Shown here: positions 34,487 through 43,071 of the stretch, piece after piece | How the letters are laid out: every line of letters begins with the position of its first letter | How positions within the stretch are numbered: position 1 is the stretch's first letter | Assembly: GCF_002483205.1 (NCBI RefSeq) | Contig: NZ_DLHM01000005.1 | Location: forward strand, 877,804 to 941,803 | Source of the DNA: Flavihumibacter sp. UBA7668 | GTDB lineage: Bacteria; Bacteroidota; Bacteroidia; Chitinophagales; Chitinophagaceae | DNA: 64,000 nt | Direction: 5' to 3' | Translations under genes and position numbers: made by a program | The notes under the pieces: model-generated | Database searches by the model: none | Told to the model about the DNA's origin: nothing | The model's input: only the letters and a program-made list of their open reading frames with translations

Positions 34487-35736
34487 AATACCTGATCGTT
34501 CTATGCTGCTGGATGCTGCTGATAACTGGAACTGTGCAGGCACAATCCTTTTCAATTGTAATCAAAGGTGGGCGGGTGATTGATCCCAAAAATGGCATTG
34601 ATCAAATAATGGATATTGGCATCCGGGATGGAAAAATTGCCACCATCCAAAAGCAATTGGACACTGCAGGTGCGAGGCAGGTAGTGATGGCAGCAGGTAT
34701 GCTGGTGGTACCCGGATTGATCGATATCCATGGGCATCATTTTTTTGGAACCGAACCCGATCATTACCTGAGCAATGGTTTGGTTGCCGTGGCACCAGAT
34801 GGGTTTACACTTCGAAACGGTGTGACCACCGCAGTGGATTGCGGTGGTGCCGGCTGGAAGAATTTTTCGGTCTTCAAGCGGAATATTATTGATCACAGTA
34901 TTACGCGGGTGCTATCTTTCTTAAATATTGTTGGCGAAGGAATGCGGGGTGGAGCATGGGAGCAGGATACCACAGATATGAATGCACGTATGGCAGCAGC
35001 AGTTGCCAAACAATACCCTGAACACATTGTTGGGTTCAAGGTAGCGCATTACGAACCAGAAGAATGGATTCCGGTAGACAGAGCAGTGGAAGCAGGCAGG
35101 ATGGCTAAACTCCCTGTTATCATTGATTTTGGAGGTGGTGATCATCCTCCTTTATCGATCGAAGAATTATTCTTTAAACATTTGCGCAAGGGCGATATCT
35201 ATACACATGCATTTACGGAATTAAACCGTCGGGAGCCAATTGTGGATCCGGCAACCAAACAATTAAAACCCTTTGTAAAAAAAGCACAGGAAGCAGGAAT
35301 CATTTTTGATGTGGGGTATGGTGGCGCGAGTTTTGCTTTTTCACAGGCGATACCGGCCACCAAAGCAGGATTTTTTCCCAATACCATCAGCACAGATTTG
35401 CATATTGGCAGTATGAACAGTGCGATGAAGGATCAGCTCCACGTGATGTCCACTTTTCTAGCTTTAAAAATGGACCTGAAAGCAGTTATCAATGCCAGTA
35501 CCTGGGCTTCGGCGCAGGCCATCCAGCGAAATGATCTGGGACATTTGACAGTTGGTGCAGAGGCGGATCTTGCAATTTTGCAAGTAGCAGCAGGTGATTT
35601 TGGATTCTGGGATCGGACCGGCACGAAGATTACATCCAAACAAAAACTGGTTTGTGAAATGACCATCCGGGCCGGTAAAATTGTCTATGATCTGAATGGA
35701 ATTGCACGACCAATTGTGGTATCTTACTCGAAATAA
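34483..35736 (+). CDS. Exported amidohydrolase/deacetylase, copy 1
   Basis: The 417-residue protein starts with a Sec-type signal (ending VQAQ) and continues as an amidohydrolase-superfamily TIM barrel with a small beta domain. Metal ligands are seen in PGLIDIHGHHFFG, and the residues GFKVAHYEP and STDLHIGSMNS are typical of the dihydroorotase-like deacetylase group (EF_0837/Atu3266 type). These enzymes remove acetyl or similar groups from small N- or O-acyl compounds and are often encoded beside SelA/DgaE-like genes, as here with a 4-bp overlap. The export signal is unusual. A role in deacetylating an N-acetyl amino sugar acid is inferred. Confidence 0.87.
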   Translation: MKYLIVLCCWMLLITGTVQAQSFSIVIKGGRVIDPKNGIDQIMDIGIRDGKIATIQKQLDTAGARQVVMAAGMLVVPGLIDIHGHHFFGTEPDHYLSNGLVAVAPDGFTLRNGVTTAVDCGGAGWKNFSVFKRNIIDHSITRVLSFLNIVGEGMRGGAWEQDTTDMNARMAAAVAKQYPEHIVGFKVAHYEPEEWIPVDRAVEAGRMAKLPVIIDFGGGDHPPLSIEELFFKHLRKGDIYTHAFTELNRREPIVDPATKQLKPFVKKAQEAGIIFDVGYGGASFAFSQAIPATKAGFFPNTISTDLHIGSMNSAMKDQLHVMSTFLALKMDLKAVINASTWASAQAIQRNDLGHLTVGAEADLAILQVAAGDFGFWDRTGTKITSKQKLVCEMTIRAGKIVYDLNGIARPIVVSYSK

Positions 35737-35742
35737 AGGGCT

Positions 35743-36552
35743 ATGGTGGTTCGGGTTATTTTTTTTCTTACTATTCTGGGCTGTTATTTCGTTTGCGCAG
35801 TACCGGTAGTGGCACAACAAAGGGCGGATCCTCCGAAGTATACCGCCTGGCGCACCAATGAAACCATGCAGATTGACGGGAAAGCGACGGAATCGGTTTG
35901 GTCATCCCTCCCTTATACAGCCAGTTTTCGCGAAATAAAAGGCGGTGTGAATGCTCCATCGATTGATTCAAAACTGAAACTATGCTGGGATGAGCAATAC
36001 CTCTATGTATTTGCCAGTCTGGTTCAAACTGATTTATGGGCTACCCTGAAAACACATGATGCAACTATTTTTATGGATCATGCGCTGGAGATTTTTATCG
36101 ATCCGGATGGGGACAGGAATAATTATGCAGAGTTTCAGATCAATGCCTATGGGACGGTTTGGGAGCTGATGCTGACCAAACCTTACCGTGATGGAGGTAA
36201 GCAGGTGGGCAGTTTTGATTTGCCCGGTGTAAAAAAAGCCATCCGCCTGCATGGTACCCTCAATAAGCCCGGTGATCAGGATAAAGGATGGGAGGTTGAG
36301 CTGGCTATCCCTTTTGCAGAATTGAAACCAATCCTTCCCTCTGATAAAATAGGCGGACAGGAATGGCGCATGAATTTTTCACATGTTACCTGGGCACTCG
36401 ATGTGGTGCAGGGAGCATACCGGAAAAAAACCGGGAATGATGGCCGGGCATTGCCGCCCGTCTATTTTGTTTGGGCACCACAGGGTTCAGTGAACCTTCA
36501 TTTGCCCGAACACTGGGGTTATGTACGGTTTGCTGAAAAAAATAAAAACTAA
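35743..36552 (+). CDS. Exported CBM9-like carbohydrate-binding protein
   Basis: The 269-residue protein has a signal peptide (about 1-26, ending VVAQ) and a single family-9 carbohydrate-binding-like domain: MQIDGKATESVWSSLPYT, KLCWDEQYLYVFASL, DHALEIFIDPDGDRNNYAEFQIN and a final HLPEHWGYVRF strand. CBM9 modules bind reducing ends of sugars with two Trp residues. It lies 6 bp behind the amidohydrolase and may hold or deliver the sugar substrate, or be a catalytic relative. Binding partner not shown by sequence. Confidence 0.85.
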   Translation: MVVRVIFFLTILGCYFVCAVPVVAQQRADPPKYTAWRTNETMQIDGKATESVWSSLPYTASFREIKGGVNAPSIDSKLKLCWDEQYLYVFASLVQTDLWATLKTHDATIFMDHALEIFIDPDGDRNNYAEFQINAYGTVWELMLTKPYRDGGKQVGSFDLPGVKKAIRLHGTLNKPGDQDKGWEVELAIPFAELKPILPSDKIGGQEWRMNFSHVTWALDVVQGAYRKKTGNDGRALPPVYFVWAPQGSVNLHLPEHWGYVRFAEKNKN

Positions 36553-36598
36553 ACAACTAGGGGATAAGGCAGTTTGTATACTCCCTACTACCAATACG

Positions 36599-37519
36599 AT
36601 GAAACTACACTTGAATAAATGGGCACTGATTACAGCGGTATTGCTGAGCGGAACTGGTATGGCCCAACCACCGGAGCAATTGCATAAATCCGTTATCCTG
36701 ACGCCTGTGAATTCCTTCACCAGCGGCGTGGAAGGTCCGGCTGTGGACGCTAAAGGAAATTTGTACGCAGTAAATTTTGAAAAGCAGGGCACAATTGGCC
36801 AGGTGAAACCTGATGGCTCAGCGGTTCTTTGGCTGACCTTGCCTGAAGGAAGTATAGCCAATGGAATCCGTTTTACCAGCAGAGGACAAATGTTATTGGC
36901 CGATTATACCGGGCACAATGTGTGGCTGGTAAATCCGCTGACAAAAAAAATGAAAGTACTGGCACATGAGCCGCGCATGAATCAACCGAATGATCTGGCT
37001 ATTGATAACCGTGATCGTGTATATGCCAGTGATCCGAATTGGAAAGCTGGAACGGGCCAGTTATGGCGAATTGACCCGAATGGAAAAACCCATCTATTGG
37101 ACACAATGGGTACAGCCAATGGAGTGGAAGTGAGTCCGGATAATAAAAAGCTCTATGTAAATGAATCTGTTCAGCGGAAAGTTTGGGTCTATGACCTGTC
37201 ACCAGATGGATCAGTAAAAAATAAGCAGCTGTTTTATGAATTTTCTGATTATGGAATGGATGGCATGCGTTGTGATCAGCAGGGTAATTTGTATATCACC
37301 CGTTTTGGAAAAGGTACGGTAGTTATATTGGGGCCGGATGGAACCAAATTAAATGAGATAACACTGATTGGTAAACGCCCAACTAATATTGCCTTCGGTG
37401 GACCGGATGGCCGAACGGCCTATGTAACTCTCCAGGATCAGGGAAATATTGAGACTTTTCGGGTGGAGTTTCCGGGACGTGAATTCAAATCAGCCAAAAA
37501 AAAATCCTCTAAAAAATAA
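36599..37519 (+). CDS. Exported SMP-30/gluconolactonase-like hydrolase
   Basis: The ATG at 36599 gives a signal peptide (MKLHLNKWALITAVLLSGTGMAQ) and a 306-residue protein. The body is a six-blade propeller of the SMP-30/gluconolactonase/LRE-like group: VEGPAVDAKGNLYAVNFE, RMNQPNDLAIDNRDRVYASD with the metal-binding Asn-Asp, GTANGVEVSPDNKKLYVNES and MDGMRCDQQGNLYI. Family members use a divalent metal to open sugar lactones. It would hydrolyse the lactone made by the dehydrogenase at 30219 to the free aldonic acid in the periplasm. The gene is 46 bp after the CBM9 gene. Confidence 0.88.
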   Translation: MKLHLNKWALITAVLLSGTGMAQPPEQLHKSVILTPVNSFTSGVEGPAVDAKGNLYAVNFEKQGTIGQVKPDGSAVLWLTLPEGSIANGIRFTSRGQMLLADYTGHNVWLVNPLTKKMKVLAHEPRMNQPNDLAIDNRDRVYASDPNWKAGTGQLWRIDPNGKTHLLDTMGTANGVEVSPDNKKLYVNESVQRKVWVYDLSPDGSVKNKQLFYEFSDYGMDGMRCDQQGNLYITRFGKGTVVILGPDGTKLNEITLIGKRPTNIAFGGPDGRTAYVTLQDQGNIETFRVEFPGREFKSAKKKSSKK

Positions 37520-37530
37520 AATCGACTACC

Positions 37531-37992
37531 ATGTCTACACAAAGAAGATCTGTATTAAAATCCCTGTTTGCTTCCATTCTGGGAGTGACCGGAATTTCTG
37601 CTGTTGCCAAAGCTGCGGAAACCAATACATCCGAAAAAGAAGTCAACAATGTAACCGATTTTCAGGGGGTTCCCTTGTTCTCCGGATCAACCACCTATAA
37701 TGGAATGGTATTTATTGCCGGTAAAGGTGCGCATTTTGATGGCGATGTAAAAGCACATACCGATCATGTATTGAAAGAGCTGGAAAAAGAACTGATCAAG
37801 GCAGGTTCTTCCATGGAGAAAGTATTGAAAGTAAATGTGTACCTGAATGATATTGCTGATTATAAAGCGATGAATGAAGTGTATATGGGGCGTTTTGGAA
37901 AAAATCCACCGGTTCGTACAACTGTGGCTGTTGCCAAAGGCGGCGTACCGGGTGATTCACTCGTGGAGATAGACTGCATTGCATATAAATAA
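37531..37992 (+). CDS. Exported RidA-family protein (enamine/imine deaminase type)
   Basis: The 153-residue protein has the RidA/YjgF fold: LFSGSTTYNGMVFIAGKG, HTDHVLKELEKELIKAGSS, and the active-site Arg in PPVRTTVAVAKGGVPGDSLVEID. RidA proteins hydrolyse reactive enamine or imine intermediates that PLP enzymes release. They are nearly always cytoplasmic; this one begins QRRSVLKSLFASILG with a hydrophobic stretch and ends VAKAA, a Tat-type signal. It lies between the two SelA-like/amidohydrolase pairs, 11 and 18 bp from its neighbours, so it probably handles the enamine or imine formed by them in the periplasm. Confidence 0.87.
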   Translation: MSTQRRSVLKSLFASILGVTGISAVAKAAETNTSEKEVNNVTDFQGVPLFSGSTTYNGMVFIAGKGAHFDGDVKAHTDHVLKELEKELIKAGSSMEKVLKVNVYLNDIADYKAMNEVYMGRFGKNPPVRTTVAVAKGGVPGDSLVEIDCIAYK

Positions 37993-38010
37993 CCTGAACA
38001 ACTGCTTATA

Positions 38011-39222
38011 ATGAAAAGAAGAGAAATTTTAAAAGGGCTGAGCTTGCTGCCGGTTACCGGATTGGTGGGCGGTTTGGATGCATTGGCGGGACCCATGAGT
38101 CCGGTTGCAGCACCCAAACGAGATCTGTTCAAAGAACTGGGCGTGCGCACTTTTATTAATGCAACGGGTACGCTTACCTATATGACCGGATCCCTCATGC
38201 ATGATTATGTACTGGATGCCATCCATTATGGTGCTGATCATTTCTGTATGCTGGATGAATTGCAGGATAAAGTCGGAGAACGAATTGCGCAGCTGGTGCA
38301 TTCGGAATCGGCTGTGGTAACCTCCGGTGCGTTTTCTGCGATGACACTCGGACTGGCAGGAATTCTCACCGGCATGGATCAGAAAAAAGTGGAAGCCTTG
38401 CCGCATTTGGCGGGAACAGGAATGAAATCGGAAGTGATTTGTCAGAAGGCCCATGATATCGTATATAATCATGCATTTATTAATACAGGATGTAAAATTG
38501 TTGCGATTGAAACAGTGGAGGAGTTGGAGCGCGCCATCAATGAGAAAACAGCGTTGATGCATTTTCTGAATATCGCAGATGGCGGCAAGATTTCCCAGGA
38601 AGAATGGGTGGCATTGGGAAAGAAACACGGCATCCCTACCAGTATTGATATTGCTGCGGATGTTCCGCCTGTTTCGAATCTCTGGAAATTTCATGATATG
38701 GGTTTTGATATGGTGCAGATCTCGGGAGGCAAGGCAATTCGTGGTCCTCAGAGTGCAGGTTTGTTAATGGGAAGAAAGTCCATTATTCAGGCAGCGCGTT
38801 TACATATGCCTCCGCGAGGATTTAATATCGGACGAGGTATGAAGATTAATAAGGAAGAGATTCTGGGCATGTATGTGGCATTGGAGCAGTATATCGCAAG
38901 AGATCATGACAAAGAGTGGAAGGCATGGGAAAAAAGTATAGGATTGATTGATGCTGCGGTTAAGTCTGTTCCTGGTGTGGAAACAAAAATCTGGATTCCC
39001 ACCGGAGGAAATATAACGCCGAATTTATCCATCAATTGGGAGAAAACCGGCAATGCAGCAGAGGGAAAAGACCTGCAGGAAAAACTACGGATGGGGAATC
39101 CATCCATAGAAGTAGGTGGAGGAAAAAAAGGAGTGAATGTAACGGCCTGGATGCTGAAGCCGGGGGAGGATAAAATTGTAGCCCGCAGAATCAAAGAAGA
39201 ACTTCAAACACTATTATCATGA
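38011..39222 (+). CDS. Tat-exported SelA/DgaE-like PLP enzyme, copy 2
   Basis: Paralogue of the protein at 33281: 403 residues, the same FINATGTLTYMTGSLM start, SIDIAADVPPVSNLW, and Lys241 in ISGGKAIRGPQSAGLL. The N-terminus MKRREILKGLSLLPVTGL again fits a Tat signal. Clear differences at the substrate-facing residues (ADGGKISQ for ANLGKLTH) suggest a related but different substrate, for instance another epimer. It overlaps the second amidohydrolase by 4 bp, so the SelA-amidohydrolase pair was duplicated as a unit. Neighbours and predicted reaction are the same as for copy 1. Confidence 0.86.
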   Translation: MKRREILKGLSLLPVTGLVGGLDALAGPMSPVAAPKRDLFKELGVRTFINATGTLTYMTGSLMHDYVLDAIHYGADHFCMLDELQDKVGERIAQLVHSESAVVTSGAFSAMTLGLAGILTGMDQKKVEALPHLAGTGMKSEVICQKAHDIVYNHAFINTGCKIVAIETVEELERAINEKTALMHFLNIADGGKISQEEWVALGKKHGIPTSIDIAADVPPVSNLWKFHDMGFDMVQISGGKAIRGPQSAGLLMGRKSIIQAARLHMPPRGFNIGRGMKINKEEILGMYVALEQYIARDHDKEWKAWEKSIGLIDAAVKSVPGVETKIWIPTGGNITPNLSINWEKTGNAAEGKDLQEKLRMGNPSIEVGGGKKGVNVTAWMLKPGEDKIVARRIKEELQTLLS

Positions 39223-40493
39223 TCCGGTTAAAAAGCATAAACCGCCTGGTGTTTACCGGATGGCTGATAGCAATGTCTGCTTTGGCACATGCCCAAACTT
39301 ATGCTATTGTAATAAAAGGCGGGCATATTATCGATCCCAAAAATGGCATTGATGCGGTGATGGATATTGCGGTCGATAAAGGGAAGATTGTAAAGGTTGC
39401 GAAAAATATTCCGGCCGATGCCGTACAGGTAGTTGATGCGAAAGGTCTTTATATAACGCCAGGATTAATTGATATGCATACGCATAATTTCTGGGGTACG
39501 AATGCAGATCAGGCCTATATGAATGCACCCAGTGCACTGCCTCCCGATGGGTTCACGTTTCGGGTAGGAGTTACTACGGTGGTGGATGCCGGATGTCCGG
39601 GTTGGCGGAATTTTGAGATTTATAAAAAACAAACCATTCAGCAATCGCAGACAAGAGTACTGGCATTTCTGAATATAGTGGGACATGGAATGCGGGGTGG
39701 AAATTATGAGTCGGATACAACTGATATGATACCGGAAGAAGCCGCGCGGGTGGCAATGGCCAATAAGGAACATATCATTGGATTTAAAGTAGCACATTAT
39801 AACCGGCCCGATTGGACGCCGGTGGACAATGCCGTGAAAGCAGGAAATATGGCAGGAGGATTACCTGTGATGATTGATTTCGGTGGAGCAGAACCGGTAT
39901 TGTCAATACGCTCATTATTTCTTGAGCACTTACGTCCGGGTGATATTTTCACCCACTGTTTTGGTCAGTTACGCGGACGTGAATTCATTGTAGATACTAC
40001 CACAAAAAAAGTAAAACCATTTGTTTGGGAAGCGCGTAAAAGAGGAATTGTGTTTGATGTGGGCTATGGCGGTATCAGTTTCGCTTACTCACAGGCGATG
40101 GCCGCTGCAAAAGATGGATTTTTTCCCACTACTATTTCAACGGATATTCATGTTGGCAGTATGAATGCAGCCATGAAGGATCAGCTTACCTGTATGACAA
40201 AATTCATGCAGATGGGAATGCCCTTTAAAGAAGTAATTAAAGCCAGTACCTGGACGCCGGCGCAGGTTATAAAACGAGAAGAACTGGGAAATTTGTCCGT
40301 GGGTGCGGAAGCAGATATAGCCATTCTGGGAATTCGAAAAGGAAATTTTGGTTTATTTGATTATACCGGATACAAAGTAAAAGCCAGCGAAAAGCTGGAA
40401 TGTGAAATGACGATTCGTGCCGGACGGATTGTATATGATCTGAATGCAAGGGCAAATCCGGTAACGCTGCATGGATTGCCTGCACGTAATTAA
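39219..40493 (+). CDS. Exported amidohydrolase/deacetylase, copy 2
   Basis: Paralogue of the protein at 34483 with 424 residues, a Sec-type signal (ending HAQ) and the same core: KGGHIIDPKNGIDAVMDIA, PGLIDMHTHNFWG with the metal His pair, GFKVAHYNRPDW and STDIHVGSMNAAMKDQ. The metal motif here is DMHTHNF, where copy 1 has DIHGHHF, so the first shell differs slightly. It follows the second SelA-like gene with a 4-bp overlap. As in copy 1, deacetylation of a small amido sugar acid is inferred from the pairing with a DgaE-like enzyme. Confidence 0.87.
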   Translation: MIRLKSINRLVFTGWLIAMSALAHAQTYAIVIKGGHIIDPKNGIDAVMDIAVDKGKIVKVAKNIPADAVQVVDAKGLYITPGLIDMHTHNFWGTNADQAYMNAPSALPPDGFTFRVGVTTVVDAGCPGWRNFEIYKKQTIQQSQTRVLAFLNIVGHGMRGGNYESDTTDMIPEEAARVAMANKEHIIGFKVAHYNRPDWTPVDNAVKAGNMAGGLPVMIDFGGAEPVLSIRSLFLEHLRPGDIFTHCFGQLRGREFIVDTTTKKVKPFVWEARKRGIVFDVGYGGISFAYSQAMAAAKDGFFPTTISTDIHVGSMNAAMKDQLTCMTKFMQMGMPFKEVIKASTWTPAQVIKREELGNLSVGAEADIAILGIRKGNFGLFDYTGYKVKASEKLECEMTIRAGRIVYDLNARANPVTLHGLPARN

Positions 40494-40503
40494 AATTGAA
40501 ACT

Positions 40504-41439
40504 ATGAAGCGTAAACATATTCGAATCGGAATATTATTCGGTTGCAGTGTACTGTTAGGTGACGTTACAGTTCAGGCGCAGACCATGCCGAAAGAGGAGT
40601 TGATTTACCTGACCTCAGAATGGAAGGGGGATCGCTTTGCAGATGGCCGGCCTAAAGTAAGTGATAATCTGATGGAGCGGGCAAAAAAAATCGGTATTGA
40701 AGAAGCCTGGCAGGTTTTAATGAATGAAGGTTATGTAAATCAGTTCGAACGGAACTGGAAGATGATCTATGATGATGTTCCGGTGGTAGGCAGGGTGGTT
40801 ACAGCACAGTATATGCCGTCCCGCCCTGATATAGAAAAGAAGATTAAAGAAAGAGGAGCAAAACAGGGAAGGATAGGTAATACCAATGCATGGCCCATTG
40901 AAACTCTGGTGAAAGGAGATGTTTATGTGGCAGATGGATTTGGTAAAATAGAGGGCGGAACGTTGATAGGTGATAATCTGGGTACAGCTATTTATAATAA
41001 ATCGGGTAACGGAGTAATTTTTGATGGCAGTGCGCGTGACCTGAGCGGACTTGCAAAAATCAAGGGCTTTAATGCTTTTGTACGCGATTTTGATCCTTCG
41101 TTTTTGAAAGAGATGGTATTGATGGGATTGAATACACCGATACGGATTGGTAAGGCAATTGTGCTGCCGGGTGATATTGTGATTTCCGAGCGGGAAGGCG
41201 TTCTGTTTATTCCGGCCCATATGGTGGAGCAGGTGGTATTAACAGCGGAGTTTATTGGACGTAAGGATAAGTTTGGAAAAGAAATGCTGCGTTCAGGAAA
41301 ATACAATACCGGGCAGATTGATAGCGAATGGACGGAAGAAATTAAAACAGCTTTTTTAAAATGGCTGGAGGCGCATCCGGAAGAAGGAAAAATGAGCAAA
41401 CAGGAACTGGATGAAGTGATGAAAAAAAGAACCTGGTAG
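40504..41439 (+). CDS. Exported RraA-like protein, candidate 2-oxo acid aldolase
   Basis: The ATG at 40504 is preferred because it begins a signal peptide ending VQAQ; 311 residues result. The body is RraA-like: PIETLVKGDVYVADGFGKIEGGTLIGDNL (in two parts), then GVIFDGSARDLSGLAKIKGF with the catalytic-type Arg-Asp, and GDIVISEREGVLFIP. Despite the name, many RraA-fold proteins are class II aldolases (HMG/CHA aldolase) that cut 4-hydroxy-2-oxo acids to pyruvate. An exported form is unusual. After the deaminating enzymes it could cut a 2-oxo-3-deoxy acid in the periplasm; this is inferred. Confidence 0.83.
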   Translation: MKRKHIRIGILFGCSVLLGDVTVQAQTMPKEELIYLTSEWKGDRFADGRPKVSDNLMERAKKIGIEEAWQVLMNEGYVNQFERNWKMIYDDVPVVGRVVTAQYMPSRPDIEKKIKERGAKQGRIGNTNAWPIETLVKGDVYVADGFGKIEGGTLIGDNLGTAIYNKSGNGVIFDGSARDLSGLAKIKGFNAFVRDFDPSFLKEMVLMGLNTPIRIGKAIVLPGDIVISEREGVLFIPAHMVEQVVLTAEFIGRKDKFGKEMLRSGKYNTGQIDSEWTEEIKTAFLKWLEAHPEEGKMSKQELDEVMKKRTW

Positions 41440-41471
41440 ACGAATTGTAACCAAGAACGAAAACTTGCCGC

Positions 41472-42605
41472 GTGAAAAATACTTCCATTTATAAGAGCCT
41501 TCTCGTACTTGCTCTGCTTTCTTTTATATTATTGCTGATACAAGCGGTTCGCGGAAACTGGATGCTTGCAGGTCCATTTGCCATTGCCTTCTTTGTTTTG
41601 CTGGCTCTTGGATTCAGAGGATTTGAATCGCTGAAAAGATACACGTATACCCTTATGATTTTTGCGGCAGTAAGTACATCGCTTTCCTATCCGCAGTATT
41701 TTATTTCTTACGGCGATTTTAAATACACCAACCTGATTACTCCGCTTATTCAGCTTATCATGTTTGGTATGGGAACCTCTATGAGTGTGAAGGATTTTGT
41801 GGGGGTGGTAAAGACACCGAAGGGGGTAGTGATTGGGGTGGTGAGTCAGTTTATCATTATGCCTTTGTTGGGATTTACGCTGGCCAGTATAAGCGGATTC
41901 AGTGCTGAAATTGCAGCCGGCATTATTTTGATCGGCTGTTCGCCCAGCGGACTGGCATCGAATGTGATGTCTTATCTGGCGAAAGCAAATCTGGCTTTAT
42001 CAATTACAATTACTTCTATTACCACCCTGATGGCGCCCCTGGTTACACCGCTCTTGATGAAATTGCTTGCAGGGGCTTTTATTGAGATCAATGTGCTGAA
42101 CATGATGTGGGATATCTCTAAAATGATTATCCTGCCAATTGGATTGGGCCTGATCGTGAATAAATTATTACGGGGTCGCTCTGCCTGGCTGGATGAAGCC
42201 ATGCCAATTTTATCAATGCTGGGAATTGCCCTGATTATTGTGGTGATTACCGCAGCGGGCCGGGATAGTTTATTGAATATTGGTCCCCTGCTTATTCTGT
42301 TGGTGCTTATTCATAATTTATTTGGTTATTTTCTGGGTTATTGGTTTGCACGTTTATTCCGGATGAATGAGCGGGATTCGAGAACGGTGGCGATTGAAGT
42401 AGGGATGCAAAATGGCGGACTGGCATCAGGTATTGCCAAAGAAATGGGTAAGATTGCCACAGTGGGACTGGCAGCGGCAGTATTTGGTCCATTGATGAAT
42501 ATTACGGGATCGATACTGGCATCCTACTGGCATAAAAAAGTTCCGGAGGGGTATGATCCGATGGAAACGCTGGAAAAAGCTGAACTTAATCAAGCTGTAA
42601 AATAA
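41472..42605 (+). CDS. BASS-family (bile acid:sodium symporter-like) transporter
   Basis: The 377-residue protein starts with GTG at 41472 and has about ten membrane helices. The BASS signature is present: LIQLIMFGMGTSMSVKDFVG, then GCSPSGLASNVMSYLAKANLALS with the crossover SPSG motif, and AIEVGMQNGGLASG near the end. BASS proteins import bile acids, pyruvate and other organic anions with sodium. Placed right behind the RraA-like gene, it is a good candidate to bring pyruvate or another organic acid product into the cell. The two extra N-terminal helices are common in Bacteroidota members. Confidence 0.9.
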   Translation: MKNTSIYKSLLVLALLSFILLLIQAVRGNWMLAGPFAIAFFVLLALGFRGFESLKRYTYTLMIFAAVSTSLSYPQYFISYGDFKYTNLITPLIQLIMFGMGTSMSVKDFVGVVKTPKGVVIGVVSQFIIMPLLGFTLASISGFSAEIAAGIILIGCSPSGLASNVMSYLAKANLALSITITSITTLMAPLVTPLLMKLLAGAFIEINVLNMMWDISKMIILPIGLGLIVNKLLRGRSAWLDEAMPILSMLGIALIIVVITAAGRDSLLNIGPLLILLVLIHNLFGYFLGYWFARLFRMNERDSRTVAIEVGMQNGGLASGIAKEMGKIATVGLAAAVFGPLMNITGSILASYWHKKVPEGYDPMETLEKAELNQAVK

Positions 42606-42610
42606 GAACT

Positions 42611-43036
42611 ATGGTACGGGTACTTTTGTTGATGAGCTGCATGTTTTTTTGGGTTATTGGTCAGGCGCAAATGAAAGAGGAAACTGCCGTTTATGCCCAA
42701 CTCGACCGGTTGAATACAGCCATGGTGGAAAGAAACCAACAGGTGCTGGCAGAAATCTATCATGACCAGATGTGGTATGGTCATTCCTCCGGCAAGCTGG
42801 ATGATAAAAACGCTGCAATAAAAGATGTGATGGAGGGGCCATTGGATTTTACCAGTCTGGATGCAGAAGACCGATCTATAAAGTTGGTGGACAAAAATGC
42901 AACGGTTCGATTTATTTTTCATGCCAAAGGAATTAATAACGGGCAGGAGCAGACGATCAGGATTGGTGTGATGATGGTTTGGGTAAAACTAAAAACGGGA
43001 TGGAAATTACTTGCCCGTCAGGCGTACAAATTATAA
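42611..43036 (+). CDS. Exported NTF2-like (DUF4440-type) protein
   Basis: The 141-residue protein has a signal peptide (ending IGQAQ) and an NTF2/SnoaL-like cone fold: LDRLNTAMVERNQQVLAEIY, HSSGKLDDKNAAIKDV, then the strands VRFIFHAKGIN and VMMVWVKLKTGWKLLARQ. DUF4440 proteins bind small molecules or act as isomerases or hydrolases; the role here is unknown. It lies 5 bp after the BASS transporter and 35 bp before the MFS transporter in the same direction. Confidence 0.85.
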   Translation: MVRVLLLMSCMFFWVIGQAQMKEETAVYAQLDRLNTAMVERNQQVLAEIYHDQMWYGHSSGKLDDKNAAIKDVMEGPLDFTSLDAEDRSIKLVDKNATVRFIFHAKGINNGQEQTIRIGVMMVWVKLKTGWKLLARQAYKL

Positions 43037-43071
43037 ATTGAGGGGAATTCGTTTAATGCTCAATTAAATTC

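Noticed and set aside
38029..38694. Minus-strand frame of 221 codons in the second SelA-like gene
   Set aside because: It lies fully within a gene with conserved PLP motifs; its product is rich in His, Cys and Gln as expected from an antisense reading.
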